Notes: generated by a model from the letters alone, not told the origin. A DNA stretch of 64,000 nucleotides from Streptomyces europaeiscabiei (GCF_036346855.1 NZ_CP107841.1:6576001-6640000); one strand, 5' to 3'; positions 1 through 11,300 are shown, counted from the stretch's first letter. Made by a program: numbers and translations.

Positions 1-359
1 GCTCCCGCCGGGGTGCTGAGCCGGTGTGCGAGCGGACGCTGCTCACGCAGCGCCCACAGACACACGATCCAGGCGGCGGTCCCCCGGTACACCTGTCCGC
101 CGTCCCCCACGATCGTGATCTCCTCCAGCGTCGTCCCGTGGTCGAGCGACGGGAACAGCCGCCGAGCCTCCTCCGACCCCGCCGCCACGAACCCCAGCGG
201 CACCAACTGCCGCTGCCTGCCCAGCCACTCCCGAAGAAAGGTGCACAACCCGCACCGGGCGTCGTACAGCACGGTGAGCCCGCGAACCGGGACGCGCCCG
301 CGAACCGGGACGCGCTCGGCGCCCCGGTCCCCGGTGGCCGTCTCGGCCGTGGTGGTCAT
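1..359 (-). CDS. DCC-family thiol-disulfide oxidoreductase-like protein (partial, runs off left edge)
   Basis: Reading leftward from an ATG at 357-359 the frame stays open to the edge of the window (about 119 codons), so the C-terminus is missing. After a short N-terminal stretch it reads LTVLYDARCGLCTF, the CxxC signature of the DCC1/DUF393 family, followed by a WLGRQ-type helix and a segment (EITIVGDGGQVYRGTAAW) typical of the family. DCC proteins are thioredoxin-like redox proteins of poorly defined role. The start codon overlaps the stop of the membrane protein gene upstream (ATGA), so the two are translationally coupled and share the promoter beyond position 763. Function beyond the family is not known. 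Confidence 0.75.
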   Translation of the reverse strand, partial: MTTTAETATGDRGAERVPVRGRVPVRGLTVLYDARCGLCTFLREWLGRQRQLVPLGFVAAGSEEARRLFPSLDHGTTLEEITIVGDGGQVYRGTAAWIVCLWALREQRPLAHRLSTPAG

Positions 360-763
360 GCCCGCCCCGTCGGAGTGACCCAGCCCTGCGGCGGTACCGG
401 CGGTACCGGCTCCCGCTCCATGATCCCCCGCCGCCGGAACTTGTTCAGCACGAACACGTTCCCCAGGTGCAGTGCTCCGAGCACGAGCAGCACCACGCCG
501 AGCTTCGCCGACACCGCCTCGAACACCGCACGCGGGCTGGTGATGGCGTTCTCCGCGTTCAGATACAGCGCCACGAAGCCCAGGTTCACAAGGTAGAACC
601 CGACCACCAGCAGGTGGTTCACCGCGTCCGCGAGCTTCTCGTTCCCCTGCAGCACATCCGAGAGGAAGATCCGCCCGTTACTGCTCAACGTCCGCGCCAC
701 CCACACCGTCAGCCCCACGCTGACCAGCAAATAGACGACATACGCGACGACCGTGAGGTCCAT
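356..763 (-). CDS. small integral membrane protein of unknown function
   Basis: A 135-aa protein with about three hydrophobic segments: roughly residues 4-24 (VVAYVVYLLVSVGLTVWVA), 48-68 (NHLLVVGFYLVNLGFVALYL) and 86-106 (KLGVVLLVLGALHLGNVFVL), ending in a Pro-rich cytoplasmic tail. I do not recognise a named domain, though proteins like this are common in Streptomyces beside DCC-family genes. The stop overlaps the start of the DCC gene, so the pair forms an operon. Two near-identical 14-bp palindromes lie 24-81 bp upstream of the start, suggesting repressor control. An electron-carrier or membrane redox role with the DCC protein is only inference. Confidence 0.7.
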   Translation of the reverse strand: MDLTVVAYVVYLLVSVGLTVWVARTLSSNGRIFLSDVLQGNEKLADAVNHLLVVGFYLVNLGFVALYLNAENAITSPRAVFEAVSAKLGVVLLVLGALHLGNVFVLNKFRRRGIMEREPVPPVPPQGWVTPTGRA

Positions 764-786
764 GTCCCCACCCCTTCCCGGCTTAC

Positions 787-844
787 TTGAACGCGTTCAA
801 AACGTTCTGGGAGAGACTGTAGCCCTGTTTTTGAACACGTTCAA
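787..844. promoter_or_regulatory. paired 14-bp palindromic operators upstream of the membrane protein/DCC operon
   Basis: TTGAACGCGTTCAA at 787-800 and TTGAACACGTTCAA at 831-844 differ at one base. Their starts are 44 bp apart, close to four helical turns, so both face the same side of the DNA. They lie just upstream of the minus-strand gene ending at 763. Full palindromes of this size are typical of TetR-family sites. No TetR gene is visible in the window, so the regulator is inferred. Confidence 0.6.
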
Positions 845-848
845 GCTG

Positions 849-1259
849 TCATCCGGTGCGGGCCAGCTCCGGCCGCTTGGTGTAGTCCGTGAACCCGACG
901 ACGTTCCCCCAGGGATCCGCGAACTCGACGGTCCACCCGGTGGCGACCGAGAACGGTGCGTCGAGCGGCGCCACCCCCGCCGCGGCGAGTGCCCGTGCCG
1001 CGGCCCGCGCGTCGCGCACCTCCAGCCACACCCGCGCCGCCCCCCACAGGGGCGGTCGGTGCGGCAACTCGTCCTCGACGCGAAGCAGCAGCCCGGGCGT
1101 CTCCTTGCCCACCTTCAGCCCCGCGATCCCGGCCTCGTCCAGCCGGAAGGTCACGGCGAATCCGACCCGCTCGTAGAAGGAGACGGCCTCGCCGAGGTCG
1201 CCGACGGGGAGGAGGAGGTTGTCGAAGCCGAGCAGTTCGTACGACTCATTGTCTGACAT
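849..1259 (-). CDS. VOC superfamily (glyoxalase/bleomycin-resistance-like) protein
   Basis: A 136-aa protein with one vicinal-oxygen-chelate module. It has the N-terminal strand-helix LLGFDNLLLPVGDLGEAVSFYERVGF and the C-terminal FADPWGNVVGFTDY with the usual D-P-x-G-N turn. Such proteins are dimeric metal-dependent enzymes or ligand-binding resistance proteins, and the substrate cannot be told from sequence. The ATG at 1257-1259 lacks an obvious ribosome binding site and sits inside a short inverted repeat, so the mRNA may be leaderless. Confidence 0.8.
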   Translation of the reverse strand: MSDNESYELLGFDNLLLPVGDLGEAVSFYERVGFAVTFRLDEAGIAGLKVGKETPGLLLRVEDELPHRPPLWGAARVWLEVRDARAAARALAAAGVAPLDAPFSVATGWTVEFADPWGNVVGFTDYTKRPELARTG

Positions 1260-1268
1260 GTCGTCAGA
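1252..1268. promoter_or_regulatory. inverted repeat overlapping the VOC gene start
   Basis: TCTGAC (1252-1257) and GTCAGA (1263-1268) are perfect 6-bp arms with a 5-bp spacer. The minus-strand start codon of the VOC gene lies inside the repeat. A repressor site is plausible but unproven. Confidence 0.3.
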
Positions 1269-1388
1269 TTAGAGCCTCGGCCGACGTAGTCGCGGGAGCG
1301 ACAGCACGCGCATGGTGCGGTCGGGGCGTCGGGAGGGCGGTGGGCGTGGGCGTGGACGTGTACGTGGACATGGGCCTGGGCGTGAAAA

Positions 1389-1422
1389 GGGGGCCGACCG
1401 CGGGTTTCCGCGGTCGGCCCCC
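1389..1422 (-). terminator. rho-independent terminator of the DNRLRE/FG-GAP gene
   Basis: A perfect 15-bp GC stem (1389-1403 with 1408-1422) and 4-base loop, 15 bp beyond the stop of the minus-strand gene. On the minus strand it is followed by a short T run (complement of GAAAA). Confidence 0.8.
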
Positions 1423-1436
1423 TAGCCGCGCTCCGG

Positions 1437-4400
1437 TCAGCCGATAGCGATCCGGGTCTTCCAGTAACTCGCGGGCGCGATGATCTCCGTACCCGAGCCC
1501 GACAGGACGGCCTTGCCGCCGGCGTAGAAGCGGACCGAGCCGTCGGAACGCACGGTCCAGATGTCGGGGATGCCGTCCTTGTTGGCATCCGGCGTTCCGA
1601 TGAGCAGGGGGACGTTGGCGACGGACCAGCCGGCGGAGCCGTATTCGAGATCGGTGCCGCCGGAGGAGTCGGCGCCGGACGACAGGGAGTCCAGGTCGGT
1701 GCCGCCGCCGCTCGCCGCTTTGCCCTTACGGAGCATCAGCTGGGCGTGCTCGTCCGTGCGGTACACCATGTCCGTCACACCGTCCCCGGTGATGTCCAGG
1801 ACGGTCACGATGTCGCGCTCGGTCCAGGCGGAGGCCGACAGCCGGATCGCCTGGTCGATGCTGGCGCCGTGGTAGCCGGTGAGAGCCCAGAGTTCGTCGC
1901 CCGCGGTGGCGAAGAAGTCGGTACGGCCGTCGCCGGTGGCGTCACCCGTGGAGACGATCTGCGTCAGTGAGGCAGGGCTGGGAGCCCCCTCGGGCAGCAG
2001 GATCTCCACGCGCTTGTCGATGTTGACGGCGCCGTAGCCGTCGCCGGGATACACCCACAGCCTGCCGCCGACACGCACCACCAGGTCCTGGAGGCCGTCA
2101 CCGCCGTAGATGTCCCCGTTGTGGGTGATCAGTGCGCCCGTGAAGTGTCCGGAGGGCGCGCCGGCGTACGGCGGCAGGTCGTCGCCGTTCGGATCCTTGT
2201 CGGGGTTGGCCCGGTAGGCACCGGCCATCGAGTAGTCCAGGTCACCGGAGCCCTTGTCGAGGTCGTTGGTGGCCTGGGACGGGTAGAGGGACAGGTTGCC
2301 CTCCTCGGTGACGGCCATCAGGTCCGGGAGCTTGTCCCCGGTGAAGTCGCCGGGCGAGTCGGCCTGGTCGCGCGGGGAGACGTAGAAGAAGTACTTCGTC
2401 GGCTGTGACACGTTGCCCGCGCCGTCCACGGTTCGCACGTACAGCACGTTGGGCCCTGCGGTGGGCGGCTTGGCATTGGTCAGCGTGGCACCGACGGTGG
2501 TCGCGGCACCGGCCTTCCGGTCCAGATGAAAGGGGTAGCTGGGCGAGTTGAATCCGTACTCGTACCGCACGACGTCCGTGTTGAGGGCGCGCACGGTGAA
2601 GGTGCCCGCCGTGCCGAACTTCTTCGTGCTCCACTTCGAGTCGTCGGCGCCGCTGCCGAAGCCGTTCTCGTCGGTGTCGGCGTTGGGGAAGTCGGTGGAA
2701 CCGACCTTGGGCAGCTTCGGCGCGGCGGTGTCGAGGACGAAGCGGCACGGCGTCTTGGCCGGGGAGAACCGGGAGAACGATCCCGCGTCGTCCCGGGCCC
2801 GCACCCGCCAGGAGTAAAGAGTGCCGTTGGTCAGCTTGCTGGTGGAGAACTCGTCGGTCGTCCTCAGTGCGGTGTCCTTGTCACCGCCCACGGTCACTTT
2901 GCCGGTCTTGCCGAGCAGATCGCCCGTCGACGCCCATTTGCCGTGCGGCCACAGGTCGAAGTCGAGGAATTCGAGATTCTTGTCCCTGTCGGACGCCTTG
3001 GCGGTGAAGGTCAGACTTCCCGATCCCATCCGGACGTACGGCTGAGTGGTGGTGCATTTGGCGTCGGGGCCGAGGTCGAGGGAGGTGGGAGCGGTGGGCT
3101 TGCGGTTGTAGACGAGTTCGAGCACGGGCGGGTTCTCCCCGTTGGCCTGGAATTTCTTCCACGCGTACTGCGAGTTCTCGTCGCGGGCGCGCATCCCGAA
3201 CGTGATGGTGTCCCGGCCGTCGTCGGCCTTCTTCTGGGCGGCCGTACGCACGTTGAAGCCTTCCCAGGCGTCCCGGCAACCGGACTTGTAGCCGTGCGCG
3301 AAGCTCTTGGTGGTGATCTTGTTGCCGTCGTGCAGCCTGGGCGCGTTCCTCCAGTTGGTCCGCCCGCTGACCTTGCCGGTGAGATGCACGCTCATCGAGC
3401 GGGGGCTGCACGACCAGGAGTACGTCTCCAGCATGTACAGCTTCGCCGACACGATCTTCGTGCCCTTGAGGTCCTTGTCGAAGTCGATGTTGAAGTAGGA
3501 GCGCGAGGTGCCCCAGGTGTCCGACTCGAAGCCGACCCGGGCCTCGTGCGTACCGCCCTTGTTGAAGCCCTTGCCGTTGTAGAACGTGGCGTTGGGGTGT
3601 CGGCTGTAGGCGGTGGTCCAGTTCTGGACATGCTTCTTGACCGACGGGTCGACGAAGACCGGGTACGTGGTGGCCGGGTCGCGGAGGAAGTCCTGGTCGG
3701 GAGTGAGGAGCCAGTTCCCTCCGGACAGGTCGGTCTCGACCAGCTCGCCGCGGGAGTCGGGGGAGGGGCCGTCGAGACCGGGCAGGCTGAGGGTGGCCGC
3801 CGAGCCGGACTGCGAGGGCTCGGGCGTCGGCTCGGCTGGTGCGGAGGGAGGCGGTGAGTCCGACGGAGTGGGCGCGGGGTCGTCCGTGCCCACCGGGAGT
3901 TCCTCGGGGTCCGGGTCGATCTGCTCGTCCGTCTCGACGAGTTCTTCCTCGGTGGCGCTCTCGTCGTCGCCCGGTGTCGGGGTGGACGAGTCGTCGGTGT
4001 CGGGGCTCTCCGGGTCGGTGGGCTGCGCGGAGGCGCCGACCGAGCCGTCGGTGACCGCCGGGGCGCCGCTGCTGTCCCACATCAGCGGCGTCGGCGACAG
4101 TGCGACCTCTTCACCGTCCGCGTCCTCGGCGGCGAGGACGCCGGTGACCGGGTTCAGCCGGAACGACAGGTCCGCCGAGGTGATGCCGTAGGTGAGCTGC
4201 TTGGCGCGCGGGTCGGCCGCGGCCTGCCGGTTCTTCAGGACCAGCAACTGCGCGAAGCCGTCGTCGTCGGCCGTCAGCACCAGATCGGCACCCGGGAAGA
4301 TCTCCGGGTACAGGGCGCGCGAGCCGTCGACGATCGGTGCGGGGACCGGGCCGGGCCAGGTGAGGTGGATGTCGTGGCCGTCGACGGTGAGGGTGACGAG

Positions 4401-4913
4401 GGTGCTGGCGTCGGCGGCGGTGACTGTCGTGAGGCCCTTGAGCAGGGAAACCCGGTGCACGGTGGATCGGGAGGCACGCTCCTCGCCGTCACGTGTCCCC
4501 TCGGAGCCGGCCGAGAACACCATCCTGGTGTTGGTGGCCTTCGGCTCCCAGCCGTTCCCCGTGCGGCGGAGGTCGTAGTCGATGTCCTTCCACTCGCCGC
4601 CCACCTTGGCCCGGACCGGGGAGGAGTAGAGCTTCTTGGCCATCCTGCCGTCGGGCCGCGCCCAGGTGGTGGACCGTGCCGTTCGCAGCGCCGTGACCTC
4701 GACGGGCTTCCCGGTCTTCGCGGCCCGCGCGAGCGCGGCGCCGTCCGTGACCGGCTTCGCCCTCCGGTCGCCGCCCGACCTGCCGTGCGGACCCGGCTCG
4801 TCCAGGCCGAGGCCGATGAAAGTGATGCCGGTGGCAGCGAGCGCCGCGGTGAGTACGACGGCGGTGGTCCGTCCGCCGGGCACGCGGCGCCCGTTGCGCT
4901 CCTTGCGCGTCAT
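1437..4913 (-). CDS. large secreted DNRLRE-domain / FG-GAP repeat protein
   Basis: 1158 aa. It begins MTRKERNGRR, then a hydrophobic segment (TTAVVLTAALAATGITFIGLGL), which fits a signal peptide or N-terminal anchor. An acidic Ser/Thr/Pro/Glu-rich linker lies around residues 290-375. A DNRLRE-type beta-sandwich region (VGFESDTWGTSRSYFNIDF) follows, then a fibronectin-like part, and at the C-terminus about four FG-GAP/VCBS-like repeats with Asp-rich turns (GDFTGDKLPDLMAV, GDATGDGRTDFFAT, DITGDGVTDMVYR, DANKDGIPDIWTV). The ATG at 4911-4913 has GGGGAAGGGGA about 10 bases upstream. It is transcribed divergently from the RHS toxin gene; such proteins often neighbour RHS proteins in actinomycetes, so a shared surface role is inferred. 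No catalytic motif was seen. Confidence 0.8.
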   Translation of the reverse strand: MTRKERNGRRVPGGRTTAVVLTAALAATGITFIGLGLDEPGPHGRSGGDRRAKPVTDGAALARAAKTGKPVEVTALRTARSTTWARPDGRMAKKLYSSPVRAKVGGEWKDIDYDLRRTGNGWEPKATNTRMVFSAGSEGTRDGEERASRSTVHRVSLLKGLTTVTAADASTLVTLTVDGHDIHLTWPGPVPAPIVDGSRALYPEIFPGADLVLTADDDGFAQLLVLKNRQAAADPRAKQLTYGITSADLSFRLNPVTGVLAAEDADGEEVALSPTPLMWDSSGAPAVTDGSVGASAQPTDPESPDTDDSSTPTPGDDESATEEELVETDEQIDPDPEELPVGTDDPAPTPSDSPPPSAPAEPTPEPSQSGSAATLSLPGLDGPSPDSRGELVETDLSGGNWLLTPDQDFLRDPATTYPVFVDPSVKKHVQNWTTAYSRHPNATFYNGKGFNKGGTHEARVGFESDTWGTSRSYFNIDFDKDLKGTKIVSAKLYMLETYSWSCSPRSMSVHLTGKVSGRTNWRNAPRLHDGNKITTKSFAHGYKSGCRDAWEGFNVRTAAQKKADDGRDTITFGMRARDENSQYAWKKFQANGENPPVLELVYNRKPTAPTSLDLGPDAKCTTTQPYVRMGSGSLTFTAKASDRDKNLEFLDFDLWPHGKWASTGDLLGKTGKVTVGGDKDTALRTTDEFSTSKLTNGTLYSWRVRARDDAGSFSRFSPAKTPCRFVLDTAAPKLPKVGSTDFPNADTDENGFGSGADDSKWSTKKFGTAGTFTVRALNTDVVRYEYGFNSPSYPFHLDRKAGAATTVGATLTNAKPPTAGPNVLYVRTVDGAGNVSQPTKYFFYVSPRDQADSPGDFTGDKLPDLMAVTEEGNLSLYPSQATNDLDKGSGDLDYSMAGAYRANPDKDPNGDDLPPYAGAPSGHFTGALITHNGDIYGGDGLQDLVVRVGGRLWVYPGDGYGAVNIDKRVEILLPEGAPSPASLTQIVSTGDATGDGRTDFFATAGDELWALTGYHGASIDQAIRLSASAWTERDIVTVLDITGDGVTDMVYRTDEHAQLMLRKGKAASGGGTDLDSLSSGADSSGGTDLEYGSAGWSVANVPLLIGTPDANKDGIPDIWTVRSDGSVRFYAGGKAVLSGSGTEIIAPASYWKTRIAIG

Positions 4914-5397
4914 CGGGCGAATTCCCCTTCCCCCTGTGGAACCGGCGCGGGACAGGGCTCGGCCGGGCCAGCCGATGATGGCTCACGAGAGCGCTGTCGT
5001 CACCCATCGCAAAGGGGGGCGCCGAATGAGTCGAGTAACAGCGGGAACCGTAAAGAGTGTTGTGCGTGGTTGTCGGCAACTGCTCCGGTGGCGGCCCCTC
5101 TTGGGGCAAAATGCTGCAGAACGGCAGCTAACTGCCTTGATTTCATGGGTGTTTGCGGCAAGTCCTCATGAACTGCGCGGTTGATCGCAGACGAGTCACT
5201 GCTTCCGGTAAAGCACGGGTAAATGCAGAATAAACGTCACTGACCGTTACCTTGCGTTACGCGCCGTGGCGATCATCACATCCTCTGGGTCGATCTAGCG
5301 GAACTCCACAGAGCCGACACAGAATCTGCCCATCTGATACGCCATCACGCGTGGTCCATTCCCGGCCCCGCCTCGAATGGTCCGGGGGGACCTCGCC
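4914..5397. promoter_or_regulatory. divergent promoter region between the two giant secreted-protein genes
   Basis: 484 bp without a convincing gene, lower in GC than its surroundings around 5140-5260. It must hold the promoters for both the minus-strand DNRLRE gene and the plus-strand RHS gene. I could not assign -35/-10 boxes confidently. Confidence 0.5.
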
Positions 5398-8300
5398 GTG
5401 TTCGGTCGCTTCTTGCCTGTCCGCTCGCGTCGGCTGCGCCGGGTGCGCGCGGCCGTCGTGCCCACGCTCGGGGCGGCGCTGCTCGTGGGTCTGCTGCCCG
5501 CGCAGTCGTTCGCGCTGCCGCCCGACCCGGCCGCGGCCGAGAAGGGCCGCGAGACCGTCAAGCTGGAAACCCTCGACGAGGACGAGATCGTCGCCGGAGC
5601 GGTCGCCGAACCCGACCTGGAGACGCTGAAGGTCGACGTCCCTCCGGACCGGCAGCAGGCCCCGACAGGCACGGTCGTCACACCGGTGGCCGGCACGGAG
5701 CCGGTCAACTTCGGCTCGGCCGCGAGCACCGGTCCCGCATCGGCGCGGACGGCCGCGACCGCGCGACAGGTCGGCATGACCCCTGCCGGAAGGCTCCCCG
5801 TCAGTCTCGGGCAGGCTCCGGACCAGGCCGCACCCACCGGCACCTGGCAGGTCCAGCTCTACGACCGTGCGGCCGCCGTGTCGCAGGGCGTCGACGGCAC
5901 CGTCGTGAAGGTCCAGGCCCCCGCCACCGGCTCCGTGCCGATCGAGGTCAAGCTCGACTACGCGAAGTTCAAGAACCTCTACGGCGCCGACTGGGCCTCC
6001 CGCCTGCGCTTCGTCCAGTTCCCCGAGTGCTACCTGACCACGCCCGACGACGAGGCATGCCAGGAGTACGAGGAACTGGAGACCACGAACGACATCACCA
6101 CCCAGTCGATCACCGCCACGGTCGACACGGCGGCGGACGGAACCGTGACGCCCGCCTCGGCACGGACGACCCCGCCCGGCGGACCGTCGATCGCCCAGGC
6201 GTCCTACCGCACGTCGGCCACCGGAGTCACCTCGGCCACCGGGGTCACGTCGGCCACCGGGGTCACTCCGGTCGCCGCGACCGGTGACACGGCCGTCGTC
6301 GGGGCGGTCGACTCCGGCGGCGGTGCCGGCGGCACGTTCAAGGCCACACCGCTGGCCTCCAGCGGCAAGTGGTCGGCCGGCGGTTCGTCCGGTGCGTTCA
6401 CCTGGTCGTATCCGCTGACGGTCCCGGCCGCCCCCGCGGGCCCTGCCCCCAACGTCGAGTTCAGCTACAACTCCCAGACCGTGGACGGCCGTACAGCCGT
6501 CGCCTCTCCCCAGTCCTCCTGGATCGGCGAGGGCTGGGACTACGACGCCGGTCACATCGAGCGCCGTTACCGAGCCTGCCAGGACGACCGCAAGAAGATG
6601 AAGTCCGGCACCGCCAACAACACCGCCAAGAAGGACAAGACGTCCGACCTGTGCTGGGTGTCGCACAACGCCGTGATGTCCCTGGGCGGCAAGACGACGG
6701 AACTGGTGCGGGACGCCGCCTCCGGCAGCGACCCCGAGAAAGACACCGAGATCTACCGCCCCGAGAGCGACGACGGCACCCGCGTCGAGCACCGCGTCGG
6801 CGGCACCAACAGCGACAACAACGGCGAGTACTGGATCGTCACGACCACGGACGGCACGAAGTACTACTACGGGCTCAACCAGGTCGGCGGTGGTCACGCC
6901 GACACCGACTCCGTCTCCACGGTTCCCGTCTTCGGCAACCACCCCGGCGAGCCCTGCCACGCCACGGCCTTCGCCGACTCCCGCTGCGGTACCGGCAAGA
7001 AGCAGGCCTGGCGCTGGGGCCTGGACAAGGTCGTCGACGTACACGGCAACGCCCTGGTCGTCACCTGGAAGCAGGAGACGAACCACTACGCCGTGAAGAA
7101 GAAGTTCAAGTCGCCCGAGCAGTACGACCGTTACGCCTACCCGAAGACCATCGAGTACGGCATGCGCGCGGACCTGACCAAGCCGTCCGCGACCGTCGAG
7201 TTCGGCGTGGCGCAGCGCTGCCTGAAGTCGGCGACGGCCTGCGACGCGGCCAACTTCGCGAAGACCTCCGACCCGGGCGCGTACCGCCCCTGGTGGGACA
7301 CCCCCGGCAACCTCAACTGCAAGTCGACGTCGAAGCTGTGCCCGGCCTTCCCGTCCTTCTGGACTCAGCTGCGCCTGGACTCGGTGACGACGAAGGCGGC
7401 CCGAGCCGGCCAGACCGGTCTGGGCAAGGTGGACACGTACGAACTCCACCAGTCCTTCCCCGAAGACTGGTACTACACCTCCCCCGGCCTCTGGCTGAAC
7501 TCGATCACCCGCCGCGGCTTCGCCCCCGGCGACACCACCGGCACCCTCCAGCACAAGGACGGCGTCAGCTTCGGCGAGTACACGGTCGGCTCCTCGTCCC
7601 CTCTGAAGGGTCGCCTGAGGGACCGTCAACTCCCCAACCTGGTGTTGAGCGGGCCGAAGGACCAGCGCCCGCCCTTCACCCGCCCCCGCATCGGCACGGT
7701 CGCCACCGAACACGGCGGTGACATCGAGATCGAGTACAAGGGCGGCTGCGCGAGCGAGCCGTCGGAGGACGAGGGCAAGAACAACGGCACCTGCTACCCG
7801 GTCCGCTGGTCGCCGGACGGCGACGAGAAGAAGCCCGCGAAGGCCTGGTTCAACAAGTACGTCGTGCACTCCGTGACCGAGAACGACAAGGTCACCGCGC
7901 GGGGCAAGCTGATCTACACCCAGTACGACTACACCGAACCCGCCTGGGCGAAGACCGACGACGAGTTCACCCGCCCGTCCCTGCGCACGCACAGCGTCTG
8001 GCGCGGTTACCGCCAGGTGGCGGTCACCAAGGGCAGCAAGACCACCACCTCTCCGGGAGTGCCGCAGGCGCAGTCCTACTCCGAGACGCGCTACTTCCTG
8101 GGCGTCGGCGGCGAGGTCAAGGACTCCACGGACAAGTACACGCTGGTCGCCGACGACGAGCCGCAGTACGCGGGCATGGCGGCGGAGACCCTCACCTACC
8201 TCGACTCGGACAAGGGCCAGCCGAAGAAGCGCACCCTCACCTACCCCTGGTCGGAGCAGACCGCGTCCCGGTTCCGTGAGGCCGAGGACGGCGCGGACAT

Positions 8301-11300
8301 GGATCCGCTGCTGGCCCACCGCAGTGGTGTGAAGCGTACGGACGAGTTCCAGAGGGTCGGCGACAGCTGGCGGGCCGTCCGGACCCTGACGACCGTCGAC
8401 GACACCTATGGCATCCCGGTCCAGGTCGAGACGGCGGTGGTCGAGCCGGACGGCTCCGGCGAGAAGTTCTCCGATCAGATCTGCACCAGGACGTCGTACG
8501 TGCACAACACGTCGGCCTGGCTCATCGGCCTGCCCAAGCAGCAGCGCACCACGGGCACCACCTGCGCGGATCACGACAGTGCCGACCCCGCCACGCAGCT
8601 GATCAGCGCGGGCCGCACCACCTACGACAACCAGTCCTACGGCGATGCCCCGACGAAGGGGCTGGTCACGGCCGCCGCAGGGGTGAACGGCGCCGGGACC
8701 TCGTACTCGGTCGTCACGAGGACGACGTACGACCCGCTGGGCCGGGTCCGTACCGTCGCCAAGCCGGGCGCCGGTACGACGGAGATGCGGTACACCCCGG
8801 GCGACACCGGGGGTCCCGTCACCTCGATGGAGGCGATCAACGCCAAGGGCCACGCCGTCACCACGACCTTCGATCCGGGCCGCGGCCTGGCACTGACGGT
8901 CAAGGACGCCAACGGCCGGGTCACCCGCAGCGAGTACGACGCCCTCGGACGCTTCGTGAAGGGCTGGTCGCCGGCCCGTTCCTCGGGCTCCAAGTCACCG
9001 AACGTCGAGATCGAGTACCAGCCGGCGATCGCCACCTCGAAGGAGTCCCGTCCTGCCGCCGTCACCACCAGGTCGCTGAAGGACGACGGTACGTACAGCC
9101 GTCAGGTGACGATCTACGACGGCCTGATGCGCCAGGTCCAGACGCAGTCGCAGGCGCACGGCCCCGGCCGCGTCGTCACGGACACCACCTACAACGACCA
9201 CGGCCTGGCCGACGAGCAGACCAGCGCCTACCTCGCGAAGAACGAGCCGGCCACCGAACTCTTCTCGCCCAGGTCGAAGTCGCTCGTCCCGAGCCGGATC
9301 AAGCACCTCTACGACGGTCTGGAAAGGCCGGTCAGCCAGTCGACGTTCCACGACGAGAAGAAGGTGTACACGGCCAGGTCGGAGTACGGCGACACCTTCA
9401 CCTCCGTGGACCCGGCCGGCTCGACGTCGCCGCGTGTCCGGACCGTCACGGACGCGCTCGGCCGGGTCACCTCGGTCGTCCACCACAAGGACGACAGCAC
9501 GAGCGCCGGACGCACGACGACCTACGGGTACGACGACCGAGGCCTGCGCACCAGTGTCATCGACCCCGCCGGCAACAAGTGGACGTACACGTACGACGCC
9601 CGGGGCCGGGTCACCTCCACGACCGACCCGGACGTCGGCAAGACGGACACGTGGTACGACGAGGCCGACCGGCCGTTCAAGGTCACGGACGCCGAGAAGC
9701 GGACGACGTACACGGAGTACGACGAGCTGGGCCGGGTCAGGTTCGTCCGTGAGGGCTCCGAGACGAGCAACCCCGTCAAGTCGTTCACGTACGACTCCCT
9801 GTCGGGCGCCCTCGGCCGGCCGGTCGCCTCCACCAGGCACACCGCGAACGGCGACTACATCAGCCGCGTCACGGGCTACGACACCGAGTACCGGCCGACG
9901 GGCACCGAGACGGTGATCCCCGCCAACACCATGACGACGGGCGTCGCGGGCACGTACCCGTACAAGTACACGTACACGCAGACCGGAAAGCCGCAGACGG
10001 TCACGCTGCCCTCGGTGGGCGGTCTGGCCCAGGAGAAGGTCGTCACCCGCTACAACGGCGACGGCCTCACCGAGTCGACCTCGGGTCTCGCCTGGTACAC
10101 GTCCGACGTCACCTACTCGCCGTACGGCGAACCCCTGCGGACGGTGTCCGGCTCCCAGCCGAACCGCGTGTGGACGACCAACTTCGTCGACCCCTACACC
10201 GGACGCCTCCAGCGCACGGTCGCGGACCGCGAAACCGCCGGCCCGCACCGCATCTCGGACAGCTCCTACTCGTACGACAAGTCCGGCGTCATCACGTCGA
10301 ACGCCCGTCAGCTGTCGGATGCTTCGGGCGACACCTGGGACACCCAGTGCTTCACGTACGACGTGATGGGGGAGCTGGCCAACGCCTGGACGTCGAACAT
10401 CGCTCCCACGGGCAAGGGCACGGGCTGCAAGTCGGCGAACGGTACGACGTGGGGCCCGCGCACGGACCACGCGGCCTCGTCGGGCCCGGTGGCCGACGCG
10501 CCGGACACGGCGAGCGACGCGTCCAGCCCGGACGCCTCGCTCAAGTCGACCCTGGCGGCCACGGCCCCCGCCGCCGCTACGGTCTCCACGGGCGCCACCG
10601 CGTACCACCAGTCCTTCACCTTCGACTGGCTGGGCAACCGGGCCACCCTGACCGAGGCCGACCCGGCGGACGCGACCAAGAACGTCACCTTCACGTACGG
10701 CTACAACACCTCCAAGCAGCCGCACACGATGACGTCGATCGCGTCCAGCCCGGCGGGGCAGGGCAGCACGTACACGTACGACGCGGTGGGCAACACGACA
10801 CTCCGTGGCCTGCCGGCCGGGGCCCAGGACCTGAAGTGGACCTCGGAGAACAAGCTCGACACGGTCACCGTCGGCAGCAAGAAGACGACGTACGTCTACG
10901 ACGCCTCCGGCAACCGCCTCCTGGAGAACTCACCCTCCGGTTCGACGCTGTACCTGGGCGAGACGGAGGTGACGACGGGCAGCGCGGGCGCGATCACCCG
11001 CGCCTCCCGGTCCTACGCCCAGCCCGGCGCCCCGATGGTGACCCGCACCGCGACCAGCGGCGCGACGACGGGACACCAACTCTCGGCCCTCCTCGCGGAC
11101 CACCTGGGCACGGCGAACACGGCGGTCGCCCTGGCGAGCGGCCAGGCGGTCACCCGCCGAGCCGCCAAGCCGTACGGCGAACTCCGCGGCCCGAAGCCGG
11201 CGTCGTGGCCCAACAAGCGCGGCTACATCGGCGTCGGCATCGAGGACACCACGACCGGCCTGACGCACATCGGCGCCCGCGAGTACGACCAGAACGCGGG

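Noticed and set aside
1310..1385. GTGGGCGTGGACGTG-like simple repeat as a regulatory element
   Set aside because: It is irregular low-complexity DNA between two genes on the same strand, with no consistent unit.
5377..5379. ATG 5377 as start of the RHS gene
   Set aside because: No ribosome binding site precedes it, whereas GTG 5398 has GGGGGA at the right distance and gives a normal signal peptide.
5257..8853. A 1198-codon open frame on the minus strand opposite the RHS gene
   Set aside because: It is read antisense to YD repeats in high-GC DNA, where the third codon position hides stops. The product is Val/Gly/Arg/Leu-rich low complexity with no start signal or domain.
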